Positions 1-11,960 of a DNA stretch of 64,000 nucleotides are shown here, piece after piece. The stretch spans positions 27,984,501 through 28,048,500 of the forward strand of contig OY821786.1 in NCBI GenBank assembly GCA_963682175.1. The letters run 5' to 3'. The notes beneath the pieces were generated by a model that worked only from the letters and a program-made list of their open reading frames with translations, was not told the origin of the DNA and searched no databases. How positions within the stretch are numbered: position 1 is the stretch's first letter; each line of letters opens with the position of its first letter. This DNA is from Triglochin maritima. Lineage: Eukaryota > Streptophyta > Magnoliopsida > Alismatales > Juncaginaceae. The translations under genes and the position numbers were made by a program.

Positions 1-915
1 CGTGCTCGTACCGCCAGGGACCACCGTGTGGAAGAGTGTGGACAGTTGGGTCGCACCACCTCCGTATCTGACGTGGTGTGACGTGTTGTTGCCTTACTCT
101 CTGATGAGTAGCATACCTAAGGGATCGCGGATCCCAATGCGTGTTACGCATGGCTCGTGGAGCATGATGACCCTACAGACTACGGTCTGGACCCGTCCGA
201 TGTTGTGCCGGGCGTATGCTGTACCGCTGAGGTTGTGCCGGCGATGCCGCCGAGGTTTTTGCCGGCAATGATGGTGCTGACGATGTTTCGGCTTGTGGTT
301 GTGTCGTCCGATGTTGTGTCGGACGTATGTTGTACCGCCGATGTTGTACCAGCGATGATCCCCGATTGGGCACATATCCTGGGATGTTGACCGACAGGCT
401 ACGGCTCCGTCGAAGGTGGTGTAGACCACGTGGTTCCTTGCACGGAAGTGCGGACGCTCCTCACTGATCCCTTAGGCTCGTGTAGTCGCGTGTGGGGGAC
501 GCGTCGCGTGCTGTCCGTAAGACCGTATGTGCCTACGGTAGGTTTCCGAGGGAGACCCGTTGTTGTACCGTATTATTGCATGCATATAGGTGAGCTTGGC
601 ATACGGGGTTTCCTAATGGGAAACTCAGGCATCGTTGTTTGATTCATGTTTCAGGACCGCAATAGGTTCTGTCTGGTGGTGACAGCGCGCACACCCAGTA
701 TGGGGCCAGGATCCTCTTTGGACTCTTCGAGGTCATCGTGATTGTTGTACCTGTCTTTTCATTGTATTGTTGTAATCACGTCTTTTGACTAACTCTGTTG
801 TATTATTGGTGCACCGACTGTTGATTTATATGAGTAACATTTCCGTTGATGATTTGATCTGAGTAATCTCTTGATTGTTTAAATTTTTAAATTTCCGTTG
901 TTTCGGGATGTTACA
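1..915 (+). repeat. 3' part of a Tekay-like Ty3/gypsy LTR
   Basis: The segment ends in GGGATGTTACA, directly followed by a primer-binding site, so it is the 3' part of a 5' LTR; its start is outside the window. Around 590-830 it parallels the complete Tekay LTR at 20825-22747 (GGCATACGGG, AACTCAGGCAT, GTTGTAATCAC in the same order), which supports a related family. Positions 190-360 hold imperfect short repeats around TGTTGT and CGGACGTATG. ORFs here are short, overlap on both strands and resemble no protein I know. Lineage is inferred from LTR similarity only. Confidence 0.75.
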
Positions 916-918
916 ACT

Positions 919-930
919 TGGTATCAGAGC
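919..930 (+). promoter_or_regulatory. Primer-binding site, initiator-Met tRNA
   Basis: TGGTATCAGAGC lies three bases after the LTR end. This is the usual plant complement of the 3' end of initiator methionine tRNA and would prime minus-strand cDNA synthesis. About 110 bases further, near 1041, a gag-like start (MPPT) begins, but homology stops at about 1055. Confidence 0.85.
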
Positions 931-1055
931 GGTCGGTCCCTATATGTGGCTCCCAAAGAAATCACCCCAGTGTAGTAATGTAGGTTGCACTTTACATTTA
1001 GCATGCATTCATTACTGATTTTGACTGTTTCCTTGTGCCAGATGCCTCCGACCCA

Positions 1056-2297
1056 CCACCCAATCCGACCCAAATTTCAACCATATCCGACCTCCGTTTT
1101 GATCCAAACTTTCACGTAAATATAGGTTTAGGAGTGTATTAGGGATACAAAAAAAATTAGGAAAAAAACGTCGAATGTGTGTTAAATAATGAGTTTTTAA
1201 AGTTTAATTGGGCAAAATGTTACAAAATTAAAGTTCAGGGGAGGTAACTGTTAACTTTGAAACTTCAGGTGGGCAAAGTGATATCAATGCATAGTTTAGG
1301 GGGATAAACTGTAATTAACCCTTAATTTTTTATAATAAGTGGTTTATGAGTTGACTCCTGTCCAAGCGGAGGAAGTGTATCGAAGTAATTTTCACGGGGG
1401 CAAAAGTACGCCAAGCCAATATATGTAAATTCATAAATAAAACTCAAATTAAGGTCTTTTTCTTGTGTAACCAAACAAAAGATCCTTCAAAAAAATTCAA
1501 TACCTGGATAGACTGAATTGCGAAACAAGTGCCACTAGCATTATTTGTGCTAAATTATTTTTCCTTTTTACCAACTTCTCGTTGACCGTTGTAGACTTGT
1601 TGGCAAACCTTGCCATCTATGAATGAAAAGGAATACAATTTGATCGGATGTAGCTACTGTAGCTGTGTTATTTGATCATATTCTATTATATAGATATTTA
1701 TGAATAAATAATTGAGTTTTTTTATCAAATCATTATACAAATATTAATAATTACCACGTAACTCCGATGTACATGATTGATATAGTTTGACATATATCCA
1801 AATTTATCCAAATCTCAAATCAATAAGGTTTTATAAAACAACTCTAGTTCCAAAATGTAACTGATATGAACTTCCTCATTACACACCAACTAAATTTAAA
1901 GTTTTAGATCGAATACTGAAATAATCAGTTATCATTTGCAATTTTGCTTACTGTTGCTGTCGAAATTATCACCACTTCTTCTCAAATTCTTTACCAACCA
2001 ATAGGGTGTGTTGAGCTGGAGCGAGTGAACTACGTTTCTTTTGTTTATATTATTTACCTTCGCCAGCTATAGATTCAAACAAAAGGCAGAAAAACAGAGA
2101 TAAAAAATGATAACAATAAAATTTAATGGCAAAATTATTTCTAACAAAAATAAGTAAATTGCAAAATTATTTCTAACAAAAAAAAAGTACCAAGAGAACT
2201 TCGGTATAACATTAAAAAAAATCCTGTTATGGCAAGGGAAATAAATAAATAGGGTATGAGGTTTATTCCAGGTTTGTGGATTAAAGGGTCATGATAG
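1056..2297. other. AT-rich noncoding stretch
   Basis: No ORF with a recognisable protein. Around 1200-1320 there are phrases such as AAAGTTCAGGGGAGGTAACT and GGGGGATAAACTGTAATTAA that look like eroded transposon ends, but I could not pair them into terminal repeats. The rest is A/T-rich sequence without clear structure. Confidence 0.5.
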
Positions 2298-2411
2298 ACG
2301 GACGCGGGCGTCACGGACACGCCTTACGTGGATCTGTACAACTCAGATATTTTCTTTAAGTCAGCGTCCAGTCAGCGAAATTTCTCTTCGCGCGTTTTGG
2401 TCTTTTTAAAA
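2298..2411 (+). repeat. MULE-like left terminal sequence
   Basis: Begins ACGGACGCGGGCGTCACGGA and contains TACGTGGA and CAGCGTCCAGTCAGC. The same arrangement opens the large MULE-like unit at 12566 (ACGGACGCGCGCGTC, later TACGTGGAC and CAGCGTCTAGTCAGCC). It directly precedes the inverted arm that starts at 2412, so it is either the true left end of that element or the remnant of an older one. No convincing 9 bp target duplication was found. Confidence 0.55.
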
Positions 2412-4412
2412 AGGAAAATGTTTTATGAACGCAACGGGTCACGGACGCGCTCTACGTGGACATCCATGTCAGCCCTTACGTGGCCAAAGCATGAATGTTT
2501 TTTTTATTTTTTCTTCCTGATGTCCACTCAAATCACATTAAATGTGTTTCAACTCAGCACATTTTCTCTCTCCACCCAAATACAAATATGATGACACTCT
2601 TTCTTTTTTCTTCATTCTTTCTCTCCAAAATAAATCATCATTTCTAGCAAGATATTATGTCGAAGAAGCGTCTGATGCCGACTCCCACGATTCTTCACAA
2701 CGTAAGCAGCGTGAATGGGACGGTGCGAAGACTTCCCGATGTTCTTGTCAGCATTAGCATCGTGAATGTGACGATCCGGTGGTGAAGACTTCGCACCACA
2801 ACATCTTTGCTGCATTGTTGGAGTGCCCGTGACAGAAAAAGAAGGAAGAAGAAAGAAAGAGTGTCATCGACCGTCCCATTCACGCTGCTTACATTGTGAA
2901 GAACCCTGTGAGTCGGCATCAGACGCTTCTTCGAAATAATATCTTGCTCGAAATGGTGATTTATTCCGGAGAGAGGTACAACGCTCCGTGATGAAGACTT
3001 ACGCCGGTTCTTTAAGTTGAACGATTCATTTCCCAATACACAGATAAGACAGTGTGCAGACCCTAGGACATCGTGCAGTCTCATTATTCGTGCAGAGCCC
3101 ACACTTTTCATAATAAAATATTTGTTTTTAAGTTTTACGTTGGATCAACTTAATTTGTTTAGCTTACTTTATGTGTGTGTGCAGTTTACATTATGTGTTT
3201 GTCCTGTTTACGTTATATGTCTGTCCGGAATAAGTGTATTTGCAGTCCGGAATAAATGTATTTGTTGTCCGGTTTAAGAATAAAGTGTGTCCAGAAACGG
3301 AACATAAAGTTTGTCCGGAATAAGTGTATTTGCTGTCCGGAATAAGTGTATTTGCAGTCCGGAATAAGTGTATTTGTTGTCCAGAATAAGTGTATTTGTT
3401 GTCCGGTTTAAGAATAAAGTGTGTCTAGAAACGGAACATAAAGTTTGTCCGGAATAAGTGTATTTGCTGTCCGGAATAAGTGTATTTACAGTCCGGAATA
3501 AGTGTATTTGTTGTCCGGAATAAGTGTATTTGTTGTCCGATTTAAGAATAAAGTGTGTCCAGAAACGAAACATAAAGTTTGTCCGGAATAAGTGTATTTG
3601 CTGTCCGGAATAAGTGTATTTGCAGTCCGGAATAAGTGTATTTGTTGTCCGGTTTAAGAATAAAGTGTGTCGAGAAACGGAACATAAAGTTTATCCAGAA
3701 TAAGTATATTTGCTGTCCGGAATAAGTGTATTTGCTGTCCGAAATCGGAATAAGTGTATTTGTTGTCCGGTTTAAGAATAAAGTGTGTCCAGAAACGGAA
3801 CAATAATAAACCGAACAGACGTAAATCTTCACCACGAAGCGTTGTACCTCTCTCCGGAATAAATCACCATTTCGAGCAAGATATTATTTCGAAGAAGCGT
3901 CTGATGCCGACTTTCAGGGTTCTTCACAACGTAAGCAGCTTGAATGGGACGGTCAATGACACTCTTTCTTTCTTCTTCCTTCGTTTTCTGTAACGGGTAC
4001 TCCAACAATGCAGCAAAGATGTTGTGGTGCGAAGTCTTCACCACCGGATCGTCACATTTACAATGCTAATGCTGACAAGAACATCGGGAAGTCTTCGCAC
4101 CGTCCCATTCACGCTGCTTACGTTGTGAAGAATCCTGGGAGTCGGCATCAGACGCTTCTTCGACATAATATCTTGCTAGAAATAATGATTTATTCTGGAG
4201 AGAAATAATGAAGAAGAAAGAAAAAGTATCATCATATTTGTATTTGGGTGAAAATAGAGAACGTGCTGAGTTGAAATGCATTTAATGTGATTTGAGTGGA
4301 CATCAGGAAGAAAAAACAAAAAAAAACATTCATGCTTTGACCACATAAGGGCTGACATGGATGTCCACGTATAGCGCGTCACGGACGCGCTGCGTTCATA
4401 AAACATTTTCCT
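2412..4412. mobile_element. Non-autonomous MULE-like element with ~600 bp inverted arms
   Basis: The left end AGGAAAATGTTTTATGAACG is matched in reverse complement at the right end (TTCATAAAACATTTTCCT, ending 4412). Homology between arms runs to about 3010 on the left and from about 3795 on the right. Each arm contains a ~90-100 bp module in both orientations (about 2641, 2876, 3862 and 4100; alternating +,-,+,-), so each arm is itself a hairpin. The centre is a TCCGGA minisatellite. No transposase is encoded. The termini carry GTCACGGACGCGC, shared with the right end of the large MULE-like unit near 20480. MULE assignment rests on that link and on long inverted arms; target duplications were not identified. 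Confidence 0.72.
3200..3800 (+). repeat. TCCGGA minisatellite with higher-order repeat
   Basis: The basic unit is about 20-22 bp, GTCCGGAATAAGTGTATTTG. Every 113-135 bp it is interrupted by a variant block containing CCGGTTTAAGAATAAAGTGT and AGAAACGGAACATAAAG (near 3270, 3405, 3537, 3650 and 3768), so units are organised in a higher-order period. Related arrays occur at 13690-14285, 16345-17220, 18650-18930 and 20100-20220. Confidence 0.92.
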
Positions 4413-4585
4413 GAATTAAATAGGTCAATACAAGATGGAATTGCTGCAAGTTGTCATGTTGCAAGTCAAAGTACAAGTAAACTTCCACTCTTGCTCCACA
4501 AATACATTTTTTTTATGCATTTGTAATGCCCAACTGTTCAGCAGAAGCGATTTTCAACTACGACTGGGTAAAAATCTCAATACCT

Positions 4586-7500
4586 TCATGAGCGTGATAG
4601 GACTCCTTTGGAGCTGGAATTGGTGGATAACAAATATCAGTAGTAGGAAAAACAAGTAAAACTAAAAGCACACCATAATTGGCACAGAATTTGTAATAAT
4701 AGCTCTTTTTAATGGAAGCAACCGCGCATATGCTGTGAGTAGGCGCTTTAACGTTTCAAATGTTATTCATGTCAGCTAATTAATCCGGTCCAAACTAGAA
4801 AAATGTACTCTTTTTTTGGGAAAATGACATCTTAGTTGACTTTTCAAAGAAAAGAAATAAAATGGAATTAAGATATTGGTGATTGGTAAGACTGCTACAG
4901 AAAATTTGAACGGAAATTGAAGGAAATCGTTTAATTTTCCATAAAACTTTGGCGTCAATTTGTTTCTAGGGGTAGAGGTGGGGACGTGATGGAGTCATTA
5001 CAACTTCCAAGTACAAATGCTCAATCAACTTCACGTCGTGTAAATCTCCAGTGTTCTGCACATCAAGCTCTTCTTTACACTTTTTCACAAAAAACAAACC
5101 GTTTCACCCCCTCAAGAAAGTGATAACATTAATGCCCGGTTATGCAAAACCTCAGACATGTTGAACCCTTCGGTGACAACAATAAACTCATGAGTTCCGT
5201 TCATTGCTAGAGTATTTGAAAGTTGCTTAAAAATCCATGCAAGCTACTTTATACAACCCATGCAAGCTTCTGAATTCTGATAGCAACCAAACGAGAAGCT
5301 GTTATGCATGAATTTATGATGTATGGGAAGAAAAACCTTTCTGTGATGGCTGAATAAAGATCTTGAGCAAACCTTGGTACTTTCCCAAGCTGGCGCTGAT
5401 CACATTCCATTGCCTGTCGAAGAGCTCTTGCAAATGCTTTGAATGTTGCCTCAATGATGTGGTGTGTGTTTTCCCCAGCAAGCTACTTTGGTCAGGAGGA
5501 ATTTACAGGGATGACAATGAATGAAATTTCAACATATAAAGAACCTCAAAAAAATTAATAGTATCTCAAAACATAAACGCACAAACATGTTATTTTGGCT
5601 AAAAGTAATTTAACTGATGGAGTAATTAGCAGTCTTTCTGCACTGTTGATGCATAGCATATATCAAAATGTCCCGAATCACATCACAGAAGTGCAGGGAA
5701 ACCTTACCTCACCTTTTACATTTATATATCACAACCATTAAGGGTAGTTTGTAAATGTTCTTATAGAGTCTTGTTTATATGTGTAACACAGATAACTAGA
5801 AAAATTCTTGTTCCGAATGGCATCTAATTTGAAAAATGATCTAAACTCACCTGTCGAATGTGAAGAGTCATCCCGGAGGTGTTCACCAGGGACTGAAAGA
5901 AGTGTTCTACAAGCTAGAAGCAATCAAATACATAAATGCCAGCAAACTAAATAATACCTTCATACAAGTATGCAAGTTGACAAAAGAAATACCTTTTTTC
6001 TTCGGCCAACTATTTCAAGTTTCTCTCAATTACAGAACCATATTACCTTTTCTATCGATTACAGAACCATATTACTGTAATGTATCTTAATATTTATACC
6101 TAAATTAGATGAGATATGAGATATGTGCACTCAATTCGTAGTTATATTAACTTAGAAAACAAGAAAACAGTATATTAACTGAAACTATCAAATGAATGAT
6201 TACAAAATATAATTACAAGTGCTGGATTATGAGTTACAAATTTATACAACTCTAAAAATGCAACTGAAAATTTGAACTCGTTATAGTTATTAGTGTATTG
6301 CATATCTATTATGGATTCGACATCTTTTCCCGTTCCAACCACAAGACTAGAAGAAAAACCACTAGTATATTACAAACTGCACCTAATAATGCAGAGGCAT
6401 CTTAAAATTGGATTACAGCTCCAAAGACAATAATACTAGATAAATGCTAGATAAATATATCGCACTGAACATGATAAATACATCAGAGAGCAATTCATGA
6501 GCATCATGAAATGTCACATCACATACATATAGTACCTGAGTATCATAGGTTCCAACTCTTTCAGTCGGAATACATAAATCGTAATTCAGATGAGGGCGCC
6601 CCGATAAATCCTGAACAAATACCAGGAAAAAAAATGTTGTCAAAACATCGAAGAAGAGAATAACACCACCAACAAAACCATACGACCTATTTACCAAGAT
6701 AACATTGACAGAAGCTTCATCAAGTGGTGCCGTGAAATTTCCAAATCTATAGATTCCTTTCCTATCACCAAGTGCCTGAAGCAAGGCCTGCAGGATAAAC
6801 AAGACCATGGTTACCACAAGCAATAGAAATTATGTGAAGAGGTTAACATAAATGGAAATTCTCAAAAAGCCAATAAGCACCGTTCCCATGGCAAGGGCCA
6901 AATCTTCATTTGTATGATGGTCATCAATATGGGTATCACCAGTAGCCTTTATATTCAAGTCAAGCAACCCATGGGATGCCAATTGCTGCAGCACGCGAGC
7001 ATAGACAATATAAGTATGTACTGGTAAATAAATTGGATAGGACATTATATACCAAGACTTATGAATGAAAAAATATTTAAATTCATTAAAAGGAGGATAG
7101 GAGGTTAATATTATCAGATAGCAATTGACCTGCCAGACATCTTACCTCTAAGCTTTTGGGTTTACAGACAACACAAAACCTAGTAGTTGGGATGGTTGCG
7201 TTTATCACATCCTCATGCTAAACCAAGACAACTTGACCTCGTAGACATCTCATATCTGTTAGTGTATTCCCGTAGCAATTACCTCTACTTGATTTTGTGG
7301 GATGAAGCTTTTGGGGAAGTCTAATCTGGAAAACTAAGTCCATTGTTCATTCCATAAAAACGTTTTACTATGACCAACTTCTGGCCTTCATAGGTTGATA
7401 TTTACATATGCTACAAATCCAGCAAAACTCTTGTCAATTAGAGCAATGACTTTGTGTATTTCAGAAGGGTAATTTCATTACATATTTATATCTCGTACTA

Positions 7501-8641
7501 ACTCCCAAATTAATGTTGTCCGTTGTTAGAATTTTCTTTTTCTACCAAAGGTAAAGGGATGTGTTTTCGTTTAGTCTCAAACTAGACCAATAACATAGGC
7601 AAAACTTCCATTTCTAAACAGAATATCAAACCAGTAAGCTGATGTCCCATCGAGCCTCTCCAGTTTCCATTCTTAATCAAATACGATAACTAGTAGAATT
7701 TCGAACACATGTGATGGAATGACACCAACTTAATTCAGTTATGCATCTTATGGACCCAAAAGCACACCAGCCGATGAGATGATACTGTTGCCACCAATAT
7801 GACACCATACTTGAACTTTTTTCATATAAATAATAAAAATGACATCTTTACTTGATCAAGGAAAACAGAGATTGTGTTCTTTACAATTGCAAATCACATT
7901 CTTTCAAAGCCTTTTCCTTCGTGTAATTTTCAAATGACGTATCCGAAAACATCCTATGAGGCTATAATTCATACCATTTCCATCAACAAACCACCAAACT
8001 GGAAATTCTCACAAATTCCACTTTTGATGATACTGAGGCTACGATATATTTCCGCCACTTCCCAAAGTAACTGATTTCCATAAGAGTTCTTAAATCTAAC
8101 CAAACACCACAGAACTCTTAACTTTCCGAAAACCATAAATGCAACTTCCGACAACATCACAAACTAAAACCCACTCACACTCCGCCAGCAATATACCATC
8201 AAAATCAAAACTTTCCACAAAATTCCACATCTAAAAAACACTAAGCATGCACCGAAACACTCACATCCAACATGTGGTCCAGGAATGAGATCCCGGTGTC
8301 GACCTCGGCCACTCCCGACCCATCCAAGTCGACTCTCACGCTCACATCCGTCTCCTTCGTGGTCCTCTTCACCTCCCCAACCCTTCTTCCTGCAAATGCA
8401 CAACATTCAAAATCCTTCTCAAACCCCTTCGAAACGGAAATTCAAAAGCAAACCTACCGGAATCGAGCGTGCTGGTGGAAGGGGAGAAAGAGGGCACGGC
8501 TGAGTTCGCCGCGAGCGGGAGGTTGCGGCGGAGGGGCGTGAGGAGGCGAGGAGTGAGGTTGTAGGAGTGGTGGTGGGGGAGAGTGGAAACCCTAGGAGGT
8601 GGGGAGATTAGGGTTTTGGGTGGGAGGAGGAGAGAAGCCAT
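4586..8641 (-). CDS. HISN5: Imidazoleglycerol-phosphate dehydratase, eight exons
   Basis: Catalyses dehydration of imidazoleglycerol phosphate to imidazoleacetol phosphate in histidine biosynthesis; in plants a plastid enzyme with two bound metal ions. Exons on the minus strand: 8458-8641, 8265-8389, 6881-6985, 6695-6787, 6536-6610, 5851-5913, 5373-5482, 4586-4613. All introns read GT..AG, phases agree, and the exons total 783 bases (260 residues plus stop), close to plant family length. Residues 1 to about 60 are rich in Ser, Pro, Leu and Arg without acidic residues, as in a transit peptide. Visible family motifs: [85 protein letters not shown] and the C-terminal SSKGVLSRS. The metal-binding His/Glu residues are all present. 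The last exon codes for only the final residues, so it is easily missed. Transposons flank both sides within 175 bp. Confidence 0.95.
6986..8264 (-). other. HISN5 intron 2, 1279 bp
   Basis: Largest intron of the gene. It starts GTGAGTG after the exon ending in codon Asp103 and ends GCTGCAG before Gln104. The interior is A/T-rich noncoding sequence; I saw no transposon ends or RNA gene in it. Confidence 0.85.
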
Positions 8642-8783
8642 GGTGGAGAGATGGGAGGTTTGAAAGGTAATTGATGTTTCGTTTTCTCAAAAGCCGCCAA
8701 ATCAAATATTGACGACTCCTTACTGAACGAAGTTGGACCGGTTTAAGTATCGGGGTGCATTTGCAACTTTGGATGTTGCGGAG
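8642..8783 (-). promoter_or_regulatory. HISN5 5' leader and proximal promoter
   Basis: Only about 142 bases separate the HISN5 start codon from the inverted end of a hAT element. No clear TATA box is visible in this strip, so the core promoter is either TATA-less or partly within the transposon. Confidence 0.5.
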
Positions 8784-9801
8784 AGACCTGTCAATTTGGA
8801 ATACGACACGAGATTAAGAGATAATTTTACACAAATATTTTTGTACGATTGAAATAATTTATTATGATGTTTGTGAACATACAAATATAAAATAATTAGT
8901 ACACGATTTGACACGAACACTAGGACTGACAAATTATTGTTTCGTGTCGTGTTTGACACGAACACGAATTGACACGAATTGTTTTTTCTCGACTCGAACA
9001 CAAACACGAATTAATAAGAAATAATCGACACGAACACGAAAATCTAATCTTAAACCCGAACACGACTCACGTTGACACGAATCCATTTTTCGTGTTCGTG
9101 TTGACACGAACACGAATTAACCCGAATAACTCGAACTGACATGTTTGACACGAATTTTTACAAACACGAATTAACCTGAACACGAAATAATATGTTGGAC
9201 ACCAATTATGACATGTTTGACACAAATTTACACAAACACGAATTAACCCGAACACGAACTAGTATGTTTGACACGAATTACACGAAACACGAACCCAACC
9301 TGAATTGCAATTCGTGTTATTCATGTCAACCTGAATTACACGAAACACGAAATACTCCAACCCGAACCTGACCCGAATTACACTTCATGCCATTCGTGTC
9401 GACCCGAATTACAACTCGTGTCGACCCGAATTACAACTCGTGTCATTCGTGTCGACCCGAATCGTGATATTTAGTGTCAGGTTCGGGTTCGGGTTTCGTG
9501 TCATGACCCGAATTGTCAGCCCTAACGAGCACGGCACGATTACACGATAAGTTATTTTTGTACACGAAACTGACACGAATTGTATCTTTTGTTAGATAAT
9601 TAATTATTTTTACTTGATAATAGTCAATTAAGATGTTATTTATAATGAAAAATATCAATATAACATGTCATTTAAATATTTTCAATCTAAACATGATGAA
9701 ATCTTTTCAATTTATACTATACACGATAACACAAAATCCTGACACGAATGCAGAACTGTCAGACACGACAGTACACGACCACGACCCAATTGACAGGTCT
9801 A
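8784..9801. mobile_element. Outer hAT-like element
   Basis: Terminal inverted repeats: AGACCTGTCAATTTGG at the left and CCAATTGACAGGTCTA at the right. The flanks GTTGCGGAG (left) and GTTGCGAG (right, 9802-9809) agree except for one extra G, consistent with the 8 bp target duplication of hAT elements. The interior is filled with degenerate ACACGAATT-type repeats and a second hAT element. No transposase is encoded. Confidence 0.75.
8921..9524. mobile_element. Inner hAT-like element nested in the first
   Basis: TAGGACTGACAA at the left is the inverse of TTGTCAGCCCTA at the right (one mismatch). The 8 bp flanks are ACGAACAC (8913-8920) and ACGAGCAC (9525-9532), a 7/8 match. It is 604 bp, with dense CACGAATT and GACACGAA motifs on both sides, typical subterminal repeats of a non-autonomous hAT element. 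No coding capacity. Confidence 0.82.
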
Positions 9802-9809
9802 GTTGCGAG

Positions 9810-10300
9810 AGTTCCCTGGTTCTCAGTGTAAGCATGGTAGATTTTTGCCACACTCTACCCATTCCGTCTAAGTTAAGCAGATAAGCGAGGTGGAGCAGGG
9901 TAAAAACTCGCTACCTGCTCCGCCAAAGAATGGACTAAGCAGGGCGCAGCAAGTTAGCCGAGTTTGGCAAGTAATTCTTTGATCAAATTTAAATACATAA
10001 AATCAATCTATTTTCCTCAACATTTTTTCCATTATGATCAAATCTAGATAAAAAAATTAAGAAAAAAAATCAATCGATGTATGTATTTAAAATTAGAATT
10101 AAATTTAGTGAGAGAAAAAAATGAAAGATTAAATATAGATATGAGAGAGAATATAGAAGTAAGGAAAGAGAATAAAAATACCTAGTTGGGGGGGGGGGGG
10201 GGATTATAGCGGGGAAGTCTCATCTTCTCACATAAATGACATTGATGGCATTGAAATAGACACAAAGAAATCTAGAGGTGGAAGAATCGATGAATAAACA
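9810..10300. other. Noncoding strip with a 15-base G run
   Basis: No gene recognised. It contains short imperfect repeats around CTGCTCCGCC and an uninterrupted run of 15 G at 10188-10202, which could form a quadruplex and may be unstable in assembly. Confidence 0.6.
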
Positions 10301-11960
10301 GTGGAACCTTCCGGTGAGAGTGGTAATGTTAAGAAAAAGAAACAGAGATTAGGACCGACAATGACTGCTATCACTTCGAAGCTTACTTGCATACAAAAGG
10401 GAATCTCAAAAATGGTGTCCCTCCCGGAGGATGGAACTGAAACTTGGAAGAAATACAATGTCGAGTTGTGTGTCCTATTATTGCAGGAGTGCGATATACA
10501 AGACTCTTACTATTAAATCTAATGTGCTTCGAGTATTTCAAAACTTTAAGGTTCAAGTTAAAGTTTTGTTTTGCACCAAAATCAAATGTTTTCAAAATTA
10601 TTGGGGAGGAGAATTTATAACTGTTAAGATCTTTTGAAATCATTTGGTATCTTTCATCATATTTCTTGTCACACTCTCATGATATGAATGATGCTATAGA
10701 AAGTAAGCATATGCATATTGTTGATGTTGGACTATTTCTGTTAACTCATGCTTTCGTTCCTAAAAGATTTTTGGAAGATGCTTTCATTACTGTTGTGTTT
10801 TTAATAAATTGTTTACCCTCGTTCGTTATTGGTAATATTTCCCCGTTTCAAAACTGTTTGGAAAATTACCATATTATACTATTTTAAAGGTTTTTTGGTT
10901 GTGTATGTTGTCCTTATCTCATGCCATATTTAAAACACAAACTTCAAACACGATCAAAACTGTGTTTTTCTTGGGTTCAATCCCTCTCATAACGGATATA
11001 AATGTTTTGACATGACTTCTTGACGTATGTATATTACTCGCGATGTTATTTTTAATGAAAATAAGTTTCCATTTCGTGATGAGCCTTTAGTTTCTCAGAA
11101 GGAGGTATCTGACAGAAGTGACCATTTCACTCCTATCATACCTCTCTTACATCCTGTAAATATGCCTTGTTCTCCACTTGCTCCTTGTGCTGCTCCTACC
11201 AACTCCTCTCCTACTTCTTCCACCTCCTCTCCACCATCTCTCCTTCCAAATTCACCACCTTCAACTATTGTCGCTACCACCTTCAACTATTGTCGCAAAC
11301 GATAACACCATACGTAAGAAAAACTTCCTTGACTTCCATGTCTTCTCCACTACCAAACATCCACCACCCCTCATAAGCCTTTTTGAATATGAACCAACCA
11401 CCTATACCCAATAAGCCAAGGATGGTAGGTGGTGCAAGGCTATGAATGTTGAGTACAATGTTCTAATTAAAAATGGAACTTGGTCATTTGTCCATTCTTC
11501 TACTCAAACTATTGTCCGTTGTAAATGACTTTTTAACATTAAACGAAATCCTGATGGTTATGTTAATCGTTTTAAGGCTCCTTTAGTAGCTAAAGGTTCT
11601 CATCAAGAGGCGAGTATAAATTTTGATGAAACATTTAGTCTGGTTGTAAAACCAATAATAATTGGCATTATGCTCACCATTGTCCTATCACGCAATTGGC
11701 CTATTTATCAGCTTAAATGTCAACAATGTCTTTCTCCATGCGTTTTTTCAAGAAAATGTCTATATGGCTCGACCCCAAGGCTTTACGACCCAACTTTTCC
11801 TCATCGTGTCTGTAAAGTTCACAAGGCCATATATGTGGCCTCAAACAGGCATCCAGGGCCTGGTTAAAACTTTTCTGATAAATGATTTAGTCTTGATTTT
11901 ACTTCTTGCAAATCTGACTCTGTTTTTCTTCTTTACACAGGAATACACACATTGATGACA
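10301..11960 (+). pseudogene. Decayed Ty1/copia integrase and reverse transcriptase
   Basis: Fragments in several frames follow copia order. Near 10530-10890 are integrase remnants (WGGEF, then IESKHMHIVDVGL..LLTHA and LINCLPS), then a chain matching the C-terminal integrase region (NCVFLGF, MYITRDVIFNENKFPF) to about 11100. A Ser/Pro-rich linker follows (11130-11330), then RT remnants (VNRFKAPLVAKG, FDETFSLVVKP) near 11550-11660. Many stops and frameshifts; no LTRs found. The 10301-10516 part (KKKKQRLGPTMTAITSK) does not fit copia and may come from another source. Confidence 0.75.

Noticed and set aside
919..930. tRNA gene at TGGTATCAGAGC sites
   Set aside because: Only 12 bases complementary to the tRNA 3' end are present; no cloverleaf. 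These are primer-binding sites (also 22751 and 45639).
3200..3800. Regular repeats resembling a CRISPR array
   Set aside because: Units are contiguous without unique spacers, vary in length, and lie in a plant transposon; this is a minisatellite. The same holds for 13700-14280 and 16345-17220.
3274..3835. Repetitive ORFs (TNTLIPDSKYTYSGQQIHLF type) on both strands of the TCCGGA arrays
   Set aside because: Translation of a stop-poor minisatellite; no start context and no conservation beyond the DNA repeat. Equivalent frames at 16530-16918.
4435..4659. Plus-strand ORF over the last HISN5 exon
   Set aside because: It overlaps the minus-strand terminal exon, which is supported by splice junctions and the family C terminus SSKGVLSRS.
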